64,000 nt of DNA from JACRIM01 sp964605185 (GTDB taxonomy: Bacteria > Planctomycetota > Phycisphaerae > UBA1845 > UTPLA1), in NCBI GenBank assembly GCA_964605185.1, contig CAZSBF010000005.1, positions 1 to 64,000 of the forward strand, given 5' to 3'. The notes beneath the pieces were generated by a model, which ran no database searches, was not told where the DNA came from, and saw nothing but the letters and a program-made list of their open reading frames with translations. Every line of letters begins with the position of its first letter. Positions within the stretch are counted from its first letter, which is position 1. A program made the translations under genes and the position numbers. Positions 42,393 through 51,567 of this stretch are shown here, piece after piece.

Positions 42393-42615
42393 TTCGCCCG
42401 CGAAATCCGCTGAAAACTCAGAATTTTGTCACCGCTACCCAAACTCCTCTGGGTCGGTTCCCGGCGTTAGCGATCAGGCAGATTTACGTTATCTTACCTA
42501 GACTGGCGAGCCGCCCGACACGGACGCCGGAGCGCCGTCCTCGCATGTTCCTTCTACGGAACCGGCGCAAGTGCGAGCGAAATCCATTGCCAATGCTCGG
42601 TCGAACGAGAACGAG

Positions 42616-44436
42616 ATGATCCAACTCCACCGCCCTGTCTGCGTGCGCCCACGATGGACGGACGTCCTATGCGTTATTCTCTTCGCCGCCTGCGCGGGTC
42701 GACTCTTCGCTGCCGATCCGATCAAATACATTCCTCCTGACGCCTGTGCGGTCGTAATCTTTCCAAATATTGAAAAGACACTTGAGCATTTCACGGACTT
42801 CGCCAAGCGCATCAATCCGGACTCCGAAGGGATGGACATGGAGGATTTCGAAGACGCACTCGGCCTTGAGTGCGGAATCCTCGACCCTGAGAAGCCCGTC
42901 GTCGTGATCTTCCCGCGCCCCATGTTCGATATTCAGTCCGCCATTATTGCCTTCGTCCCGCGCGACGAGGACACGATTGAGGAATTGCGTGGCGGTCGAG
43001 AGGGCATCGCCGTTCCGTTCGATGGCTTGGAAGGGGAGGGCTTTGCCGTTGCCCGCGATGGCTGCTGCTTTGCTGCCCACACCCGGAAGGCCCTCCGCGT
43101 CATCAAGGCCGTCGAAAAAAAATCCGCCTTCATGGATTCGCTTGATGACCGCCAGCGACAGATGCTCAAGGATGGCGAGATCCTCGTTCACATCCCGCTC
43201 GCTCGCTGGCGCGACGAGAAAATCGCCCCGGCGTTCTCCCTCCTCACTGGCCTCCTTCGCCTCAGCATCGGCTCGACCGAAATGCCCACCGACGCCGAGA
43301 CCACCTCGGCCATCATGGATTATTTCATCGAAGCCGCTCGTAGCCTGCTCGATGAAATGCAATCAGTTTCAGTGGCCGTGTTTTTGAACGGGGGCGAAGC
43401 GCGTCTCGTCCACCATCAACGGTTTGACCCAGCCGGCAAAGCCGCCGGATATTTCCGTCAGGCCGCCTATTCCGAAGGCAATCACTTCGCGGTGATCCCC
43501 GATCAACCGTTCCTCTTCGCCATGGCCTGTTGCCAGAAAAATCAGACCGGCGAATCGCTCAGCACCCGCATCTTTCGCGGCCTGTGCAACGTGCCCGCCA
43601 TTGCCGCCAAGATTGACGAACCAATTCGAAAGAAGCTCCTTGAAACGCTCAAGGCTGCCGACGCCGATACGCAAGGTTCCTTCACGGTCCTCGGTCTCAA
43701 TCCCGAGAAGGGTTGCCCCATGACCATGTTCGGTGGTTATGCCATGGCCAACCCCGAAAAAGGCATCGAGCACTTCAAATACATCCACGAAAACGCCGGG
43801 CCCGCCCTCGCCGCCGTCATGCCCGGCGCGGGCGCACCGGGAACCTTCAAATCCGTCAATCGCGGCGGAGTCAAATGCCAGGAGATCATGCTCAAGGATG
43901 AACCGCTCCGCAGCGAGTTCCGCGAACAACTGGAATTCGTCTACGGCAAGAATGCAGCATTCCAATTGGCCACCTTTGACAAGACCTACGTCACCTACAG
44001 CATGGCCGAAGCGCCGGCCGGCATCGGCGACTTCCAAAAGGCCCGTCAGACCGGCCGTACCCTTGACAAGAACCCACAGGTTCGCCGTATCCGCTCGATG
44101 CTCCCGGCCAAGGCCCATACCGTAGTCATTGCAAATCTTGGCGCATTGCTTTCCTTTTCAATGAGCGTCACGCCGATGCCGTCCCACGCATTGCAGCAGG
44201 CACACACCTCAACCAGCCCGCTTGTCCCGGGTTCCATGTGCGACGGCCCCATGGTCGGCTGGTCCCTCGACTACTTCCCCAATGCCTGCACTGGCACCTT
44301 CGCAGTCGAAGCCGCCGACGTTGCAAAACTCATCAAACTCGCCAAATCAATGCCCAAACAGCAATCAGAAACGCGGGTGCGGGTCGTCACGCCTCCCAAA
44401 AAACCAAAAATGCCCGCGCCCCCCGGCGACGAATGA
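42616..44436 (+). CDS. Exported protein, DUF3352-like paralogue A
   Basis: A 606-residue secreted protein with a signal peptide (VLCVILFAACAGRLFAAD). The mature part begins IKYIPPDACAVVIFPNIEKT, a start also seen in modified form in the next gene (LVPDDTWGFVVAKSL), and continues as an alpha/beta protein with RKALRVIKAVE and RQMLKDGEILVHIPLARW. The C-terminus is short, basic and proline-rich (PPKKPKMPAPPGDE). The ATG at 42616 gives the signal. Family assignment to DUF3352 is tentative; function unknown. Confidence 0.6.
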   Translation: MIQLHRPVCVRPRWTDVLCVILFAACAGRLFAADPIKYIPPDACAVVIFPNIEKTLEHFTDFAKRINPDSEGMDMEDFEDALGLECGILDPEKPVVVIFPRPMFDIQSAIIAFVPRDEDTIEELRGGREGIAVPFDGLEGEGFAVARDGCCFAAHTRKALRVIKAVEKKSAFMDSLDDRQRQMLKDGEILVHIPLARWRDEKIAPAFSLLTGLLRLSIGSTEMPTDAETTSAIMDYFIEAARSLLDEMQSVSVAVFLNGGEARLVHHQRFDPAGKAAGYFRQAAYSEGNHFAVIPDQPFLFAMACCQKNQTGESLSTRIFRGLCNVPAIAAKIDEPIRKKLLETLKAADADTQGSFTVLGLNPEKGCPMTMFGGYAMANPEKGIEHFKYIHENAGPALAAVMPGAGAPGTFKSVNRGGVKCQEIMLKDEPLRSEFREQLEFVYGKNAAFQLATFDKTYVTYSMAEAPAGIGDFQKARQTGRTLDKNPQVRRIRSMLPAKAHTVVIANLGALLSFSMSVTPMPSHALQQAHTSTSPLVPGSMCDGPMVGWSLDYFPNACTGTFAVEAADVAKLIKLAKSMPKQQSETRVRVVTPPKKPKMPAPPGDE

Positions 44437-44527
44437 CTGAAAAAGACGCGACCGGGTTTGATGGTTACAATCCCGAGTTCCGGTCGCCCGTCGGCCGAAT
44501 CGATTAATCAGACAAACAGGAGATAAC

Positions 44528-46429
44528 ATGTTCTCAACCCGGAAGAAACAATCGTACATTCTCGCTGCTGCAATGCTGGCCGCGATTCCGCTCCAGATCG
44601 CCCGAGCCGGCGACCTCAAGGAAACCCTCCAGCTCGTCCCCGACGACACCTGGGGTTTCGTCGTCGCAAAGTCCCTCAGCAATGTCGACGCCAAGGCCGG
44701 CCAGTTGAAGGAGATGTTCAATCTCCCGTTTGAAGGCGCCCTCAGCGACATGGCCCTCGGCATGTTGCAGTTGGGCGATTCGATCGACAAAAACAGCCCC
44801 GTCTGCGCCATCATGCTCGACCCGAACAAGTATGGCGGTCAGGAGAAATCGACGGCCATTCTCGTTCCCACCAAGGACCCGAAGGCACTGCTTGAAAAGC
44901 TGTCCGCCGAGGAAGCCACTGACGGCATCAGCAAGTGCACCGTCATGGGCGAGCCCGCCTTTGCCGCTGTGAAGGGCAAGACCGTCATCCTCAGCCCCAG
45001 CGAAGAATGCGCCGTCAAGATTCTCAAAACCAAGAAGTCGGTCGGTGACAGCATCGTCGATTCGCGCATGGGCGTGATGAGCAATTCCGATGTCTATATC
45101 AGCATCTCGCTCCGCTCCATCCTCGCCGCCTACAAAGAAATGATCATGCCGGTGATGCAGATGATGGCCGGCTCATCCGGTATCGGTGCGGCAGACATCG
45201 AAAAGTATTTCAAGGTGGCCGACGAGATTCACGCTTTTGAAATCTCGGTCACTTTGGAGAAGTCGGGGTTTTCACTGATTTTCATGGCCGTTCCGCATGA
45301 AGGCAGCGATCTCCAAGGCCTGTTCGCCGACCAGAAGAACTCCAGTGAATCCGTCCTTTCGCTCCTGCCGAAGGAGAAGTTCATGTTCGCCTTCGGGGGT
45401 ACGGCGTCGCAAAGCGAACACTCGGGAAAATTCGAAAGCGAGCATCCGATTTCCCCCTCGCTCAAGGCCATGACCCAGGGAGCAGAACTGGATCAGGACG
45501 CCCTGAACACGCTCGATGCGGAAGTCGTCAAGTTGCAGAAATCCATTAAGCGTTACGCCCTGAGTGCCAGCGCACTTCCAAAGGGCGATTCCATGATCGG
45601 CACGGCCCTGGTGGCTGAAGTCGCTGATTCCAAGGAATTCATTAGCGGTGTGCGCAAGTTCTACAAAGCCTTCGTATCGGTCTCAGAGGACGAGGACTTC
45701 GGCGCGATCAAGAAGTGCATCGTTCACGCTGCCGACGCCGAGACGGTCGCCGGCAAGAAGCTGGACACCATAAAGGTGGACTTCGCCTCGATGCCCGATT
45801 CCGATCCCGATGACATAAAGAAGTTGGAAAAGGTCATCGGCAAGGAATTCATCATTCGTTTCGGCGCGGTGGATGACAAGCACGTCGCAGTCTCATTCGG
45901 TGGCGGCACCAAGCGCTACGAGACGATCTGCAACGCTGTGAAATCGGGCGAAAAGCTCGGCTCGGATGCCGGTATTGCTGACGCTTCGGCTCATTTGCCC
46001 AGCCCGCGCTCCGGCGAAATGTTTGCTGCCGTGGACACGATCATGACCGTCGTCAGCGAGGTCGCCAAGGCCGCCGGCGAGGAGCCGTTCCCCTTCGAAA
46101 TCCCTTCGATCAACGCCCCAATTGCCGGATCCATCGCGGTTCAGGATAAGATTTTTCGGATAGACATGATGGTCCCCATGAAGCTCATCAAGGCCGTCAA
46201 GGAAGCCTACGACAAGAGCGCGGCCGCCTCCGCCGATGAGGATTTCGACGAAGACGACGCCGACGCAGCCAAGGACAAGCCCGCCAAGGCTAAGGGCAAG
46301 GCTGCCAAGGACAAGGAAGACTCCGCCGACTCTGACGACGAAGAGGAAGCCCCCAAGGCTAAGGCCGACTCGAAGGCCAAGCCCAAGAAGCCGGAAAAGA
46401 AGAGCGACGACGAAGAGTCCGATGAGTAA
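44528..46429 (+). CDS. Exported protein with acidic/lysine-rich tail, paralogue B
   Basis: A 633-residue secreted protein with a signal peptide (SYILAAAMLAAIPLQIARAG) and a beta-alpha domain related in layout to the preceding protein (DDTWGFVVAKSLSNV; PVCAIMLDP; KGKTVILSPSEECAVKIL). The last 75 residues are almost only K, A, P, D, E and S (EEDFDEDDADAA then KAKADSKAKPKKPEKK), an unstructured, highly charged tail. AGGAG precedes the ATG. It ends with a strong terminator. Role unknown; the tail suggests binding of ions or polymers, an inference. Confidence 0.6.
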   Translation: MFSTRKKQSYILAAAMLAAIPLQIARAGDLKETLQLVPDDTWGFVVAKSLSNVDAKAGQLKEMFNLPFEGALSDMALGMLQLGDSIDKNSPVCAIMLDPNKYGGQEKSTAILVPTKDPKALLEKLSAEEATDGISKCTVMGEPAFAAVKGKTVILSPSEECAVKILKTKKSVGDSIVDSRMGVMSNSDVYISISLRSILAAYKEMIMPVMQMMAGSSGIGAADIEKYFKVADEIHAFEISVTLEKSGFSLIFMAVPHEGSDLQGLFADQKNSSESVLSLLPKEKFMFAFGGTASQSEHSGKFESEHPISPSLKAMTQGAELDQDALNTLDAEVVKLQKSIKRYALSASALPKGDSMIGTALVAEVADSKEFISGVRKFYKAFVSVSEDEDFGAIKKCIVHAADAETVAGKKLDTIKVDFASMPDSDPDDIKKLEKVIGKEFIIRFGAVDDKHVAVSFGGGTKRYETICNAVKSGEKLGSDAGIADASAHLPSPRSGEMFAAVDTIMTVVSEVAKAAGEEPFPFEIPSINAPIAGSIAVQDKIFRIDMMVPMKLIKAVKEAYDKSAAASADEDFDEDDADAAKDKPAKAKGKAAKDKEDSADSDDEEEAPKAKADSKAKPKKPEKKSDDEESDE

Positions 46430-46464
46430 TTCTCCGACTCCACGACGATTGACTTTCTGAATCT

Positions 46465-46497
46465 CGGCCCGCGGACTATAGTTCGCGGGCCGTTTTT
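46465..46497 (+). terminator. Rho-independent terminator after the acidic-tail protein
   Basis: CGGCCCGCGGAC (46465-46476), loop TATA, GTTCGCGGGCCG (46481-46492) pair over 12 bp (one G-T) and are followed by TTTTT at 46493-46497. Confidence 0.9.
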
Positions 46498-46526
46498 GTT
46501 GGCACAACTCGACCGGGAAGACTCGC

Positions 46527-47111
46527 GTGGCAAAGCTATACACCAAGACCGGCGACGACGGAACCACCAGCCTCTTCGACGGTTCGCGCGTCGCCAAGGA
46601 TCACATTCGCGTCACGGCTTACGGCGAAGTGGATGAACTGAGCGCGACGCTCGGCCTCGCCGCGTCGGCCCTCGGCACGCTCCCCACGCGTCCGGAATGG
46701 ACCATCCTGCGGGAGCGAATCGCAACCATTCAGAGCGAATTGTTCACCCTCGGCGCCGACCTCGCCACGCCGCCCACCGCCAACGAGGCAAAACAAAAAC
46801 GCGTGCCGCACATCGGCCCCACCGAAATCGCCCGCCTCGAATCATGGATCGACGACGCAGTCGCCCCCGTCACACCTCTCACGACCTTCGTCCTCCCCGG
46901 CGGCAGTCTCGCGGCCTCGCACTTTCACATGGCCCGTACCGTGTGCCGCCGAGCCGAGCGGGCTGTCATCTCCCTGTCGCACGAAGCGGCGATCAATCCA
47001 AACATCGTCATCCATCTCAATCGCGTAAGCGACCTGTGCTTCGCGTGGGCCAGATTTGCAAATCATGTGGAAGGCGTGGTCGATGTGCCGTGGGTGAATC
47101 CGGCGATATAA
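46527..47111 (+). CDS. Cob(I)yrinic acid a,c-diamide/cobalamin adenosyltransferase (PduO type)
   Basis: Transfers adenosine from ATP to cob(I)alamin to form coenzyme B12. The 194-residue protein has the PduO-type N-terminus (LYTKTGDDGTTSLFDGSRVA) with the ATP-binding TGDDGTT, DELSATLGLA, and the C-terminal block ARTVCRRAERAVI and LNRVSDLCFAWAR. The start is GTG. It follows the terminator and converges on glnS with three bases between stops. No B12-dependent enzyme adjoins it. Confidence 0.92.
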   Translation: MAKLYTKTGDDGTTSLFDGSRVAKDHIRVTAYGEVDELSATLGLAASALGTLPTRPEWTILRERIATIQSELFTLGADLATPPTANEAKQKRVPHIGPTEIARLESWIDDAVAPVTPLTTFVLPGGSLAASHFHMARTVCRRAERAVISLSHEAAINPNIVIHLNRVSDLCFAWARFANHVEGVVDVPWVNPAI

Positions 47112-47114
47112 GCG

Positions 47115-48857
47115 CTACCGCCCCTTTGCCTTCGCCCACGAATCCTTCAGCGACACCGCCCGATTGAAAACCAACGCCCCCGCCTTCGATTCCGGATCAA
47201 CGCAGAAATACCCATGCCGCTCGAACTGCACCCGGTCCGGCGTCAGCGTCCCATGCGCATCCCGCCGCGCCTCGCACGCCGCCAGCGACGGCTCCAACTT
47301 GCAACACTTCAATGTCACCAGCGATTCAGGGTTCAGGTTGGTCAGGTAACTCACGCCCTCCGGTACATCTTCGGGCTCGGTCGTCTTGAACAAATGGTCA
47401 TACAGCCGAACCTCGGCATCGACGGCGTGCGCCGCACTGACCCAATGAATCGTCCCCTTCACCTTGCGCCCATCCGGCGAATCCCCGCCGCGCGTGGCCG
47501 GGTCATACGTGCAATGTACTTCCGTTACCTCACCGGTCGCCGGGTCCTTCACGCAGCCCGTGCATTTCACAAAAAACGCATACCGCAGCCGCACCTCGTT
47601 GCCGGGGAACAACCGGAAATATCCCTTCGGCGGCGTCTCCGCGAAATCCTCGCGCTCGATGTACAGGACCTTCGAGAACGCCACCTTCCGCGTGCCCGCC
47701 GCCGCGTCCTCGGGGTTATTCACGGCGTCCAGTTCCTCCGCCGCGCCGTCGGGGAAGTTCTCAATCACCAGTTTCAGCGGCCGCAACACCGCCAATCGCC
47801 GCGGCGCGATCTTGTTCAGATGATCGCGCAGCGCATTCTCGAGCCGCACAACCTCGATGATGCCGTTGAATCGAGCCACGCCGATGTCAGCGCAAAACGC
47901 CCGAACCGACTCCGGCGTGTAGCCGCGCCGGCGCAGACCGCTCACCGTCGGCATCCGCGGATCGTCCCACCCGCGCACATGCCCGTCCTTTACCAGCTCC
48001 AGCAGCTTCCGCTTGCTCATCAGCGAGTGCGTCAGCGCCAGCCGCGCGAATTCGATCTGCTGCGGATGGTGGATCGGCGTCGCCTCGCCCTCGTTGATCG
48101 CATCGATGAACCAGTCATACAGCGGCCGATGGTTCTCAAATTCCAGCGTGCAGATGCTGTGCGTGATTCCCTCGATGCTGTCCTCCAGCCCGTGGGCCCA
48201 GTCGTACATCGGGTAGATGCACCACGCCCCGCCCGTCCGATGATGCTCGGCATGCAAAATGCGATACATCACCGGATCGCGCAGGTTCACATTCGGGCTG
48301 GCCATGTCGATCTTGGCCTTCAGCACACGAGAGCCATCGGGGAACTCGCCCTTGCGCATGCGATCAAACAGATCAAGATTCTCCGCAACGCCGCGATCGC
48401 GAAAGGGACTGTTCGTCCCCGGTCGCGTAAGCGAACCGCGGTGCTTGCTCGTCTCCTCCGGCGTCAGATCGCAGACATACGCCTTGCCCTTCTTAATGAG
48501 CAGGCAAGCCCAGTCATACATCTGTTTGAAATAATCCGACGCAAAAAGGAGCCGATCCTCCCAGTCACCGCCGAGCCAGCGCACATCCTCGACAATGCTG
48601 TCGACGTATTCCTGCTCTTCCTTGCACGGGTTCGTGTCGTCGAAGCGCAGGTTGAACTTCCCGCCGTAGTGCTTCGCCAGCCCGAAGTTCAGGCAGATGC
48701 TCTTGGCGTGCCCGATGTGCAGATAGCCGTTCGGCTCGGGCGGAAACCGCGTATGCACCTTCGGCCGTCCATCGGGCCACGTGCCCCATTTGCGCGCAGC
48801 GTTGTCGGCCTCGATGATCTCGTGGATGAAGTGCGTGGGGGTCGGCGATTCAGTCAT
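47115..48857 (-). CDS. glnS: Glutaminyl-tRNA synthetase
   Basis: Charges tRNA-Gln directly. The 580-residue class I synthetase has the HIGH motif in PPEPNGYLHIGHAKSI near residue 33, the KMSKS counterpart MSKRKLLELV, and the C-terminal GlnRS beta-barrel anticodon domain (RRLAVLRPLKLVIENFPDG onward). The ATG at 48857 gives the normal N-terminus (TPTHFIHEIIEADNAARKW); an in-frame start 96 bases earlier is not supported. A matching tRNA-Gln(UUG) lies at 58052. Having glnS beside a normal gltX implies direct Gln-tRNA formation. Confidence 0.97.
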   Translation of the reverse strand: MTESPTPTHFIHEIIEADNAARKWGTWPDGRPKVHTRFPPEPNGYLHIGHAKSICLNFGLAKHYGGKFNLRFDDTNPCKEEQEYVDSIVEDVRWLGGDWEDRLLFASDYFKQMYDWACLLIKKGKAYVCDLTPEETSKHRGSLTRPGTNSPFRDRGVAENLDLFDRMRKGEFPDGSRVLKAKIDMASPNVNLRDPVMYRILHAEHHRTGGAWCIYPMYDWAHGLEDSIEGITHSICTLEFENHRPLYDWFIDAINEGEATPIHHPQQIEFARLALTHSLMSKRKLLELVKDGHVRGWDDPRMPTVSGLRRRGYTPESVRAFCADIGVARFNGIIEVVRLENALRDHLNKIAPRRLAVLRPLKLVIENFPDGAAEELDAVNNPEDAAAGTRKVAFSKVLYIEREDFAETPPKGYFRLFPGNEVRLRYAFFVKCTGCVKDPATGEVTEVHCTYDPATRGGDSPDGRKVKGTIHWVSAAHAVDAEVRLYDHLFKTTEPEDVPEGVSYLTNLNPESLVTLKCCKLEPSLAACEARRDAHGTLTPDRVQFERHGYFCVDPESKAGALVFNRAVSLKDSWAKAKGR

Positions 48858-49016
48858 AGTTTGATTGTCCAAGTCTAGGCAAGGGATTATTTGTGAAATC
48901 GACGGATCGGGCAATCTGATCGTCCTGACTCCGGATAATGCGTGAGAGTGCATTTGCAGGCAGTCATGCGACCTGCCGCTGCAAAGGCCTGGTTGATGCT
49001 CTGCCTCGTTCCTCGG

Positions 49017-49781
49017 TCATTGGGGCGGCAGATTCTGACAACGCGATGTCAAACGGGCGATTTCGAGCCGAACGAACTTCTCAACGTCGGAGGCTTGCCA
49101 GTCGTCGATATGCAAGAATATCTGATTTTCGAATGCAGCGGCTTCACTTGATCCAGTCTTTGGCGGAGGCGACTCTTGAAGACGCCTATATATAAAACGC
49201 CAATACTCAAGTGCTTTTTGGGGGTTGTCTTTTGATAATATGATTACAGGGTTTCTTTTTTCGGGGACGGACTCACAATAACCCCAGTGGCAATACGTTT
49301 GTTCAAGACCACCCCAGTTCCTCGGATAGTGCCCAGAGATGAGAGGGAATACCGAAACACGATCCTCGGGTGCCACAAACGGAATTGGGACACAAATCAC
49401 TGGTGTGTACCACATGGTCATAAGAGGGTTATGGAGCATCCCAGCGACGTAATAGGCCCAAACGAATTCATTCGGCCATAGCCAAACCGTGGCACACGTG
49501 AACTCTGTCGGAATCCGCGATCGGCCATTCATGATCAATGCGACGCTTGTAGATGATGTGGATTCAGATCGCGGAGTTGCCCTTTGCGAGCGGTTGACAA
49601 GCATGAATCCGCCGGCACGAATCAACCTGTTCTCTTGATCTCGAAACTTAAGCTCGTCACCGCTTCCGACGCATCGCGCCGAAAACGCCGCCAACGGCAC
49701 GGGCACCACGCAACCCGCACTACATGTAAGGAAGACCGCACACGCGGCTGAAACTACTGGTAAACAAATCGCGTGCTTCAT
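49017..49781 (-). CDS. Predicted lipoprotein of unknown function
   Basis: A 254-residue protein with a lipoprotein signal (residues 1-24, lipobox CSAGC) and an otherwise beta-rich, aromatic mature part (VWLWPNEFVWAYYVAG; MTMWYTPVICVPIPFVAPED). Cysteines in QTYCHWGYCESVPEK may form a disulfide outside the cell. GC content is lower than that of gltX. It ends 159 bases from the glnS start and sits 22 bases after the gltX stop reading on the opposite orientation. Not recognised. Confidence 0.65.
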   Translation of the reverse strand: MKHAICLPVVSAACAVFLTCSAGCVVPVPLAAFSARCVGSGDELKFRDQENRLIRAGGFMLVNRSQRATPRSESTSSTSVALIMNGRSRIPTEFTCATVWLWPNEFVWAYYVAGMLHNPLMTMWYTPVICVPIPFVAPEDRVSVFPLISGHYPRNWGGLEQTYCHWGYCESVPEKRNPVIILSKDNPQKALEYWRFIYRRLQESPPPKTGSSEAAAFENQIFLHIDDWQASDVEKFVRLEIARLTSRCQNLPPQ

Positions 49782-49803
49782 GTCTCGGACCCAAATGAAG
49801 CGA

Positions 49804-51450
49804 TTAGGTTCGCTGCGTAAGACACCGCCGAATCCGATTTAGCGCGCCGGCCTTGCCCAGCAATTCCAACGACTCCGCGATCGCCGGGCTGACCGCGCGC
49901 CCGGCGATGGCCACGCGAAGCGGTTGAGCCACATCGCCCATCGACACCGCGGCCGACTCCGCGAGCCCCTTGATCGCGGCGTCAATCGACGCAACCGTCC
50001 ACGATTCGATCGGCTCCAGAACGGGCAGCAGCCGCTCCAACATGGCGTATCCCTGGCCGTCCTTCTTCTGCAGGACTTTCTTAACCGCATCCGGGTCGAA
50101 CTCAATCGACTCATCCGGCGCGAACAACGGCCCCGCCTTGCTCACAACATCCGCCAGCGTGCGCATCCCCTTGCAAAGCTCGATCGTGCGCGACAATCGC
50201 GCATCATCCACCGACTTCATCGGTGAATCGACCGCCTCCGCCCAATCCCGAAACGCCGCAAGCAGACGCTCCGGCTTGGCCTCGGCGCAGTACGTCGTGT
50301 TCACTGCGAGCAGCTTCTCCCGATCAAACCGCCCGGCCGTCTTGTTAATACGGTCGAGGCTGAAGAATTCGATCATCTCCTGCCGCGGCAGCATCTCCCG
50401 ATCGCCGCCCGGCGACCATCCAATGAGCGCCACGAAATTCGTCAGCGCCTCCGGCAGATACCCCGACAGCTTGAAGTCATGTACGTCGATTTCCGGCATC
50501 ACCACACCTGCCGATGCCGCCAGTCGCGTCACCTGTTCCATGTCCAGCTCGGTATCGGCCTTGTCCAGCCACGCCTCGGCCGCCTTGGTCGTCGCCTGGG
50601 CGATCCTCGCCACGTCGTCCGCCGTCCACGTCTTTGCCTTGATGAAATCTTTCGCCGCCTTGCGCACGACCTTGTGCTTGTCACGCTTGGACATCTTCGT
50701 CCCGTCGATGTTGAACACCAGCGGCAGATGCGCGAACTTCGGCGGCTCATACCCCAGCGCCCGCTGCATGAACACATGCTTCGGCGTGTTCATCAAATGC
50801 TCCTGCGCCCGCAGCACGTGCGTGATCTGCATGTGATAATCGTCGACCACCACGGCAAAGTGATAGGTCGGCCAGCCGTTCGATTTGTAGATGACGAGAT
50901 CCTCCATCTCGCCCGCGCCGAATGTCACGTCCCCAAGAATCTCATCGTGCACCGTAATCGGCTCATCCGGCACGCGAAAGCGCACCACCACTGATCGACC
51001 CTCGGCCCGCGCCCGATCCGCCTCCGCCTTCGTCGGCAGCGTCGCCGGTCGCGGATACCGAAACGTCCGCTTCTCGGCCTGCGCTGCCTTCCGCAGCACG
51101 TCCAACTCCTCCGGCGTGTCCCACGCGTAGTACGCCTTGCCCTCGTCGAGCAGCTTGTTCACCGCTGCCTCGTACAAATCGCGTCGCTCGCTCTGGCGAT
51201 AGGGTCCAAACGGCCCGCCCTGATCCGGCCCCTCATCCGGCTCAATGCCCAGCCACGTCAGATCATCAAGCAACTTCCGCTCGGCCCCTTCGATGTTGCG
51301 CAGAATGTCCGTGTCTTCAATGCGAAGGATGAACCGCCCACCGTGCTTTCGGCAGAAAAGCCAGTTAAAGAGTGCCGTGCGCGCCCCGCCGACATGCAAA
51401 TAGCCGGTGGGGGAGGGTGCAAATCTCGCGCGAACCATGTCCGTGTTCAT
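49804..51450 (-). CDS. gltX: Glutamyl-tRNA synthetase with insertion
   Basis: Charges tRNA-Glu. The 548-residue class I synthetase has the HIGH-type motif APSPTGYLHVGGARTALF near residue 11 and KMSKR at 252-256. Between KMSKR and the usual YLPEAL (331-336) lies about 65 extra residues (FIKAKTWTADDVARIAQA onward), so it is longer than typical bacterial GluRS (about 470-490). The ATG at 51450 is used; the frame continues upstream into hairpin-repeat DNA, so earlier starts are artefacts. No clear Shine-Dalgarno. Confidence 0.95.
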   Translation of the reverse strand: MNTDMVRARFAPSPTGYLHVGGARTALFNWLFCRKHGGRFILRIEDTDILRNIEGAERKLLDDLTWLGIEPDEGPDQGGPFGPYRQSERRDLYEAAVNKLLDEGKAYYAWDTPEELDVLRKAAQAEKRTFRYPRPATLPTKAEADRARAEGRSVVVRFRVPDEPITVHDEILGDVTFGAGEMEDLVIYKSNGWPTYHFAVVVDDYHMQITHVLRAQEHLMNTPKHVFMQRALGYEPPKFAHLPLVFNIDGTKMSKRDKHKVVRKAAKDFIKAKTWTADDVARIAQATTKAAEAWLDKADTELDMEQVTRLAASAGVVMPEIDVHDFKLSGYLPEALTNFVALIGWSPGGDREMLPRQEMIEFFSLDRINKTAGRFDREKLLAVNTTYCAEAKPERLLAAFRDWAEAVDSPMKSVDDARLSRTIELCKGMRTLADVVSKAGPLFAPDESIEFDPDAVKKVLQKKDGQGYAMLERLLPVLEPIESWTVASIDAAIKGLAESAAVSMGDVAQPLRVAIAGRAVSPAIAESLELLGKAGALNRIRRCLTQRT

Positions 51451-51502
51451 AGGTAATCGAGAAGTGTATCGCCGATGTGAATAGTCTGGTCGTCGCAAGG
51501 TG

Positions 51503-51556
51503 GGGCAGGCGTCCCTGCCTGCCACCGCACAAGGTGGAGCAGGCGTTCCTGCCTGT
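51503..51556. repeat. Two copies of a GC-rich hairpin repeat near the gltX start
   Basis: GGCAGGC-GTCCCT-GCCTGCC is at 51504-51523, and GCAGGC-GTTCCT-GCCTGT at 51539-51556, each preceded by AAGGTGG. They belong to the same family as the copies at 34980 and 60965 (arms GCRGGC, loop (G/C)TYC(C/G)T). They lie between the gltX start and the Rrf2 stop. Confidence 0.75.
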
Positions 51557-51567
51557 CTATACCGCGC

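Noticed and set aside
47214..48878. A 554-codon plus-strand frame opposite glnS
   Set aside because: Pure antisense of the glnS coding sequence with arginine-rich, low-complexity translation; no start signals.
51451..51525. Longer gltX start beginning in the repeat region
   Set aside because: The extra residues come from the GCAGGC repeat, not from a conserved GluRS N-terminus.
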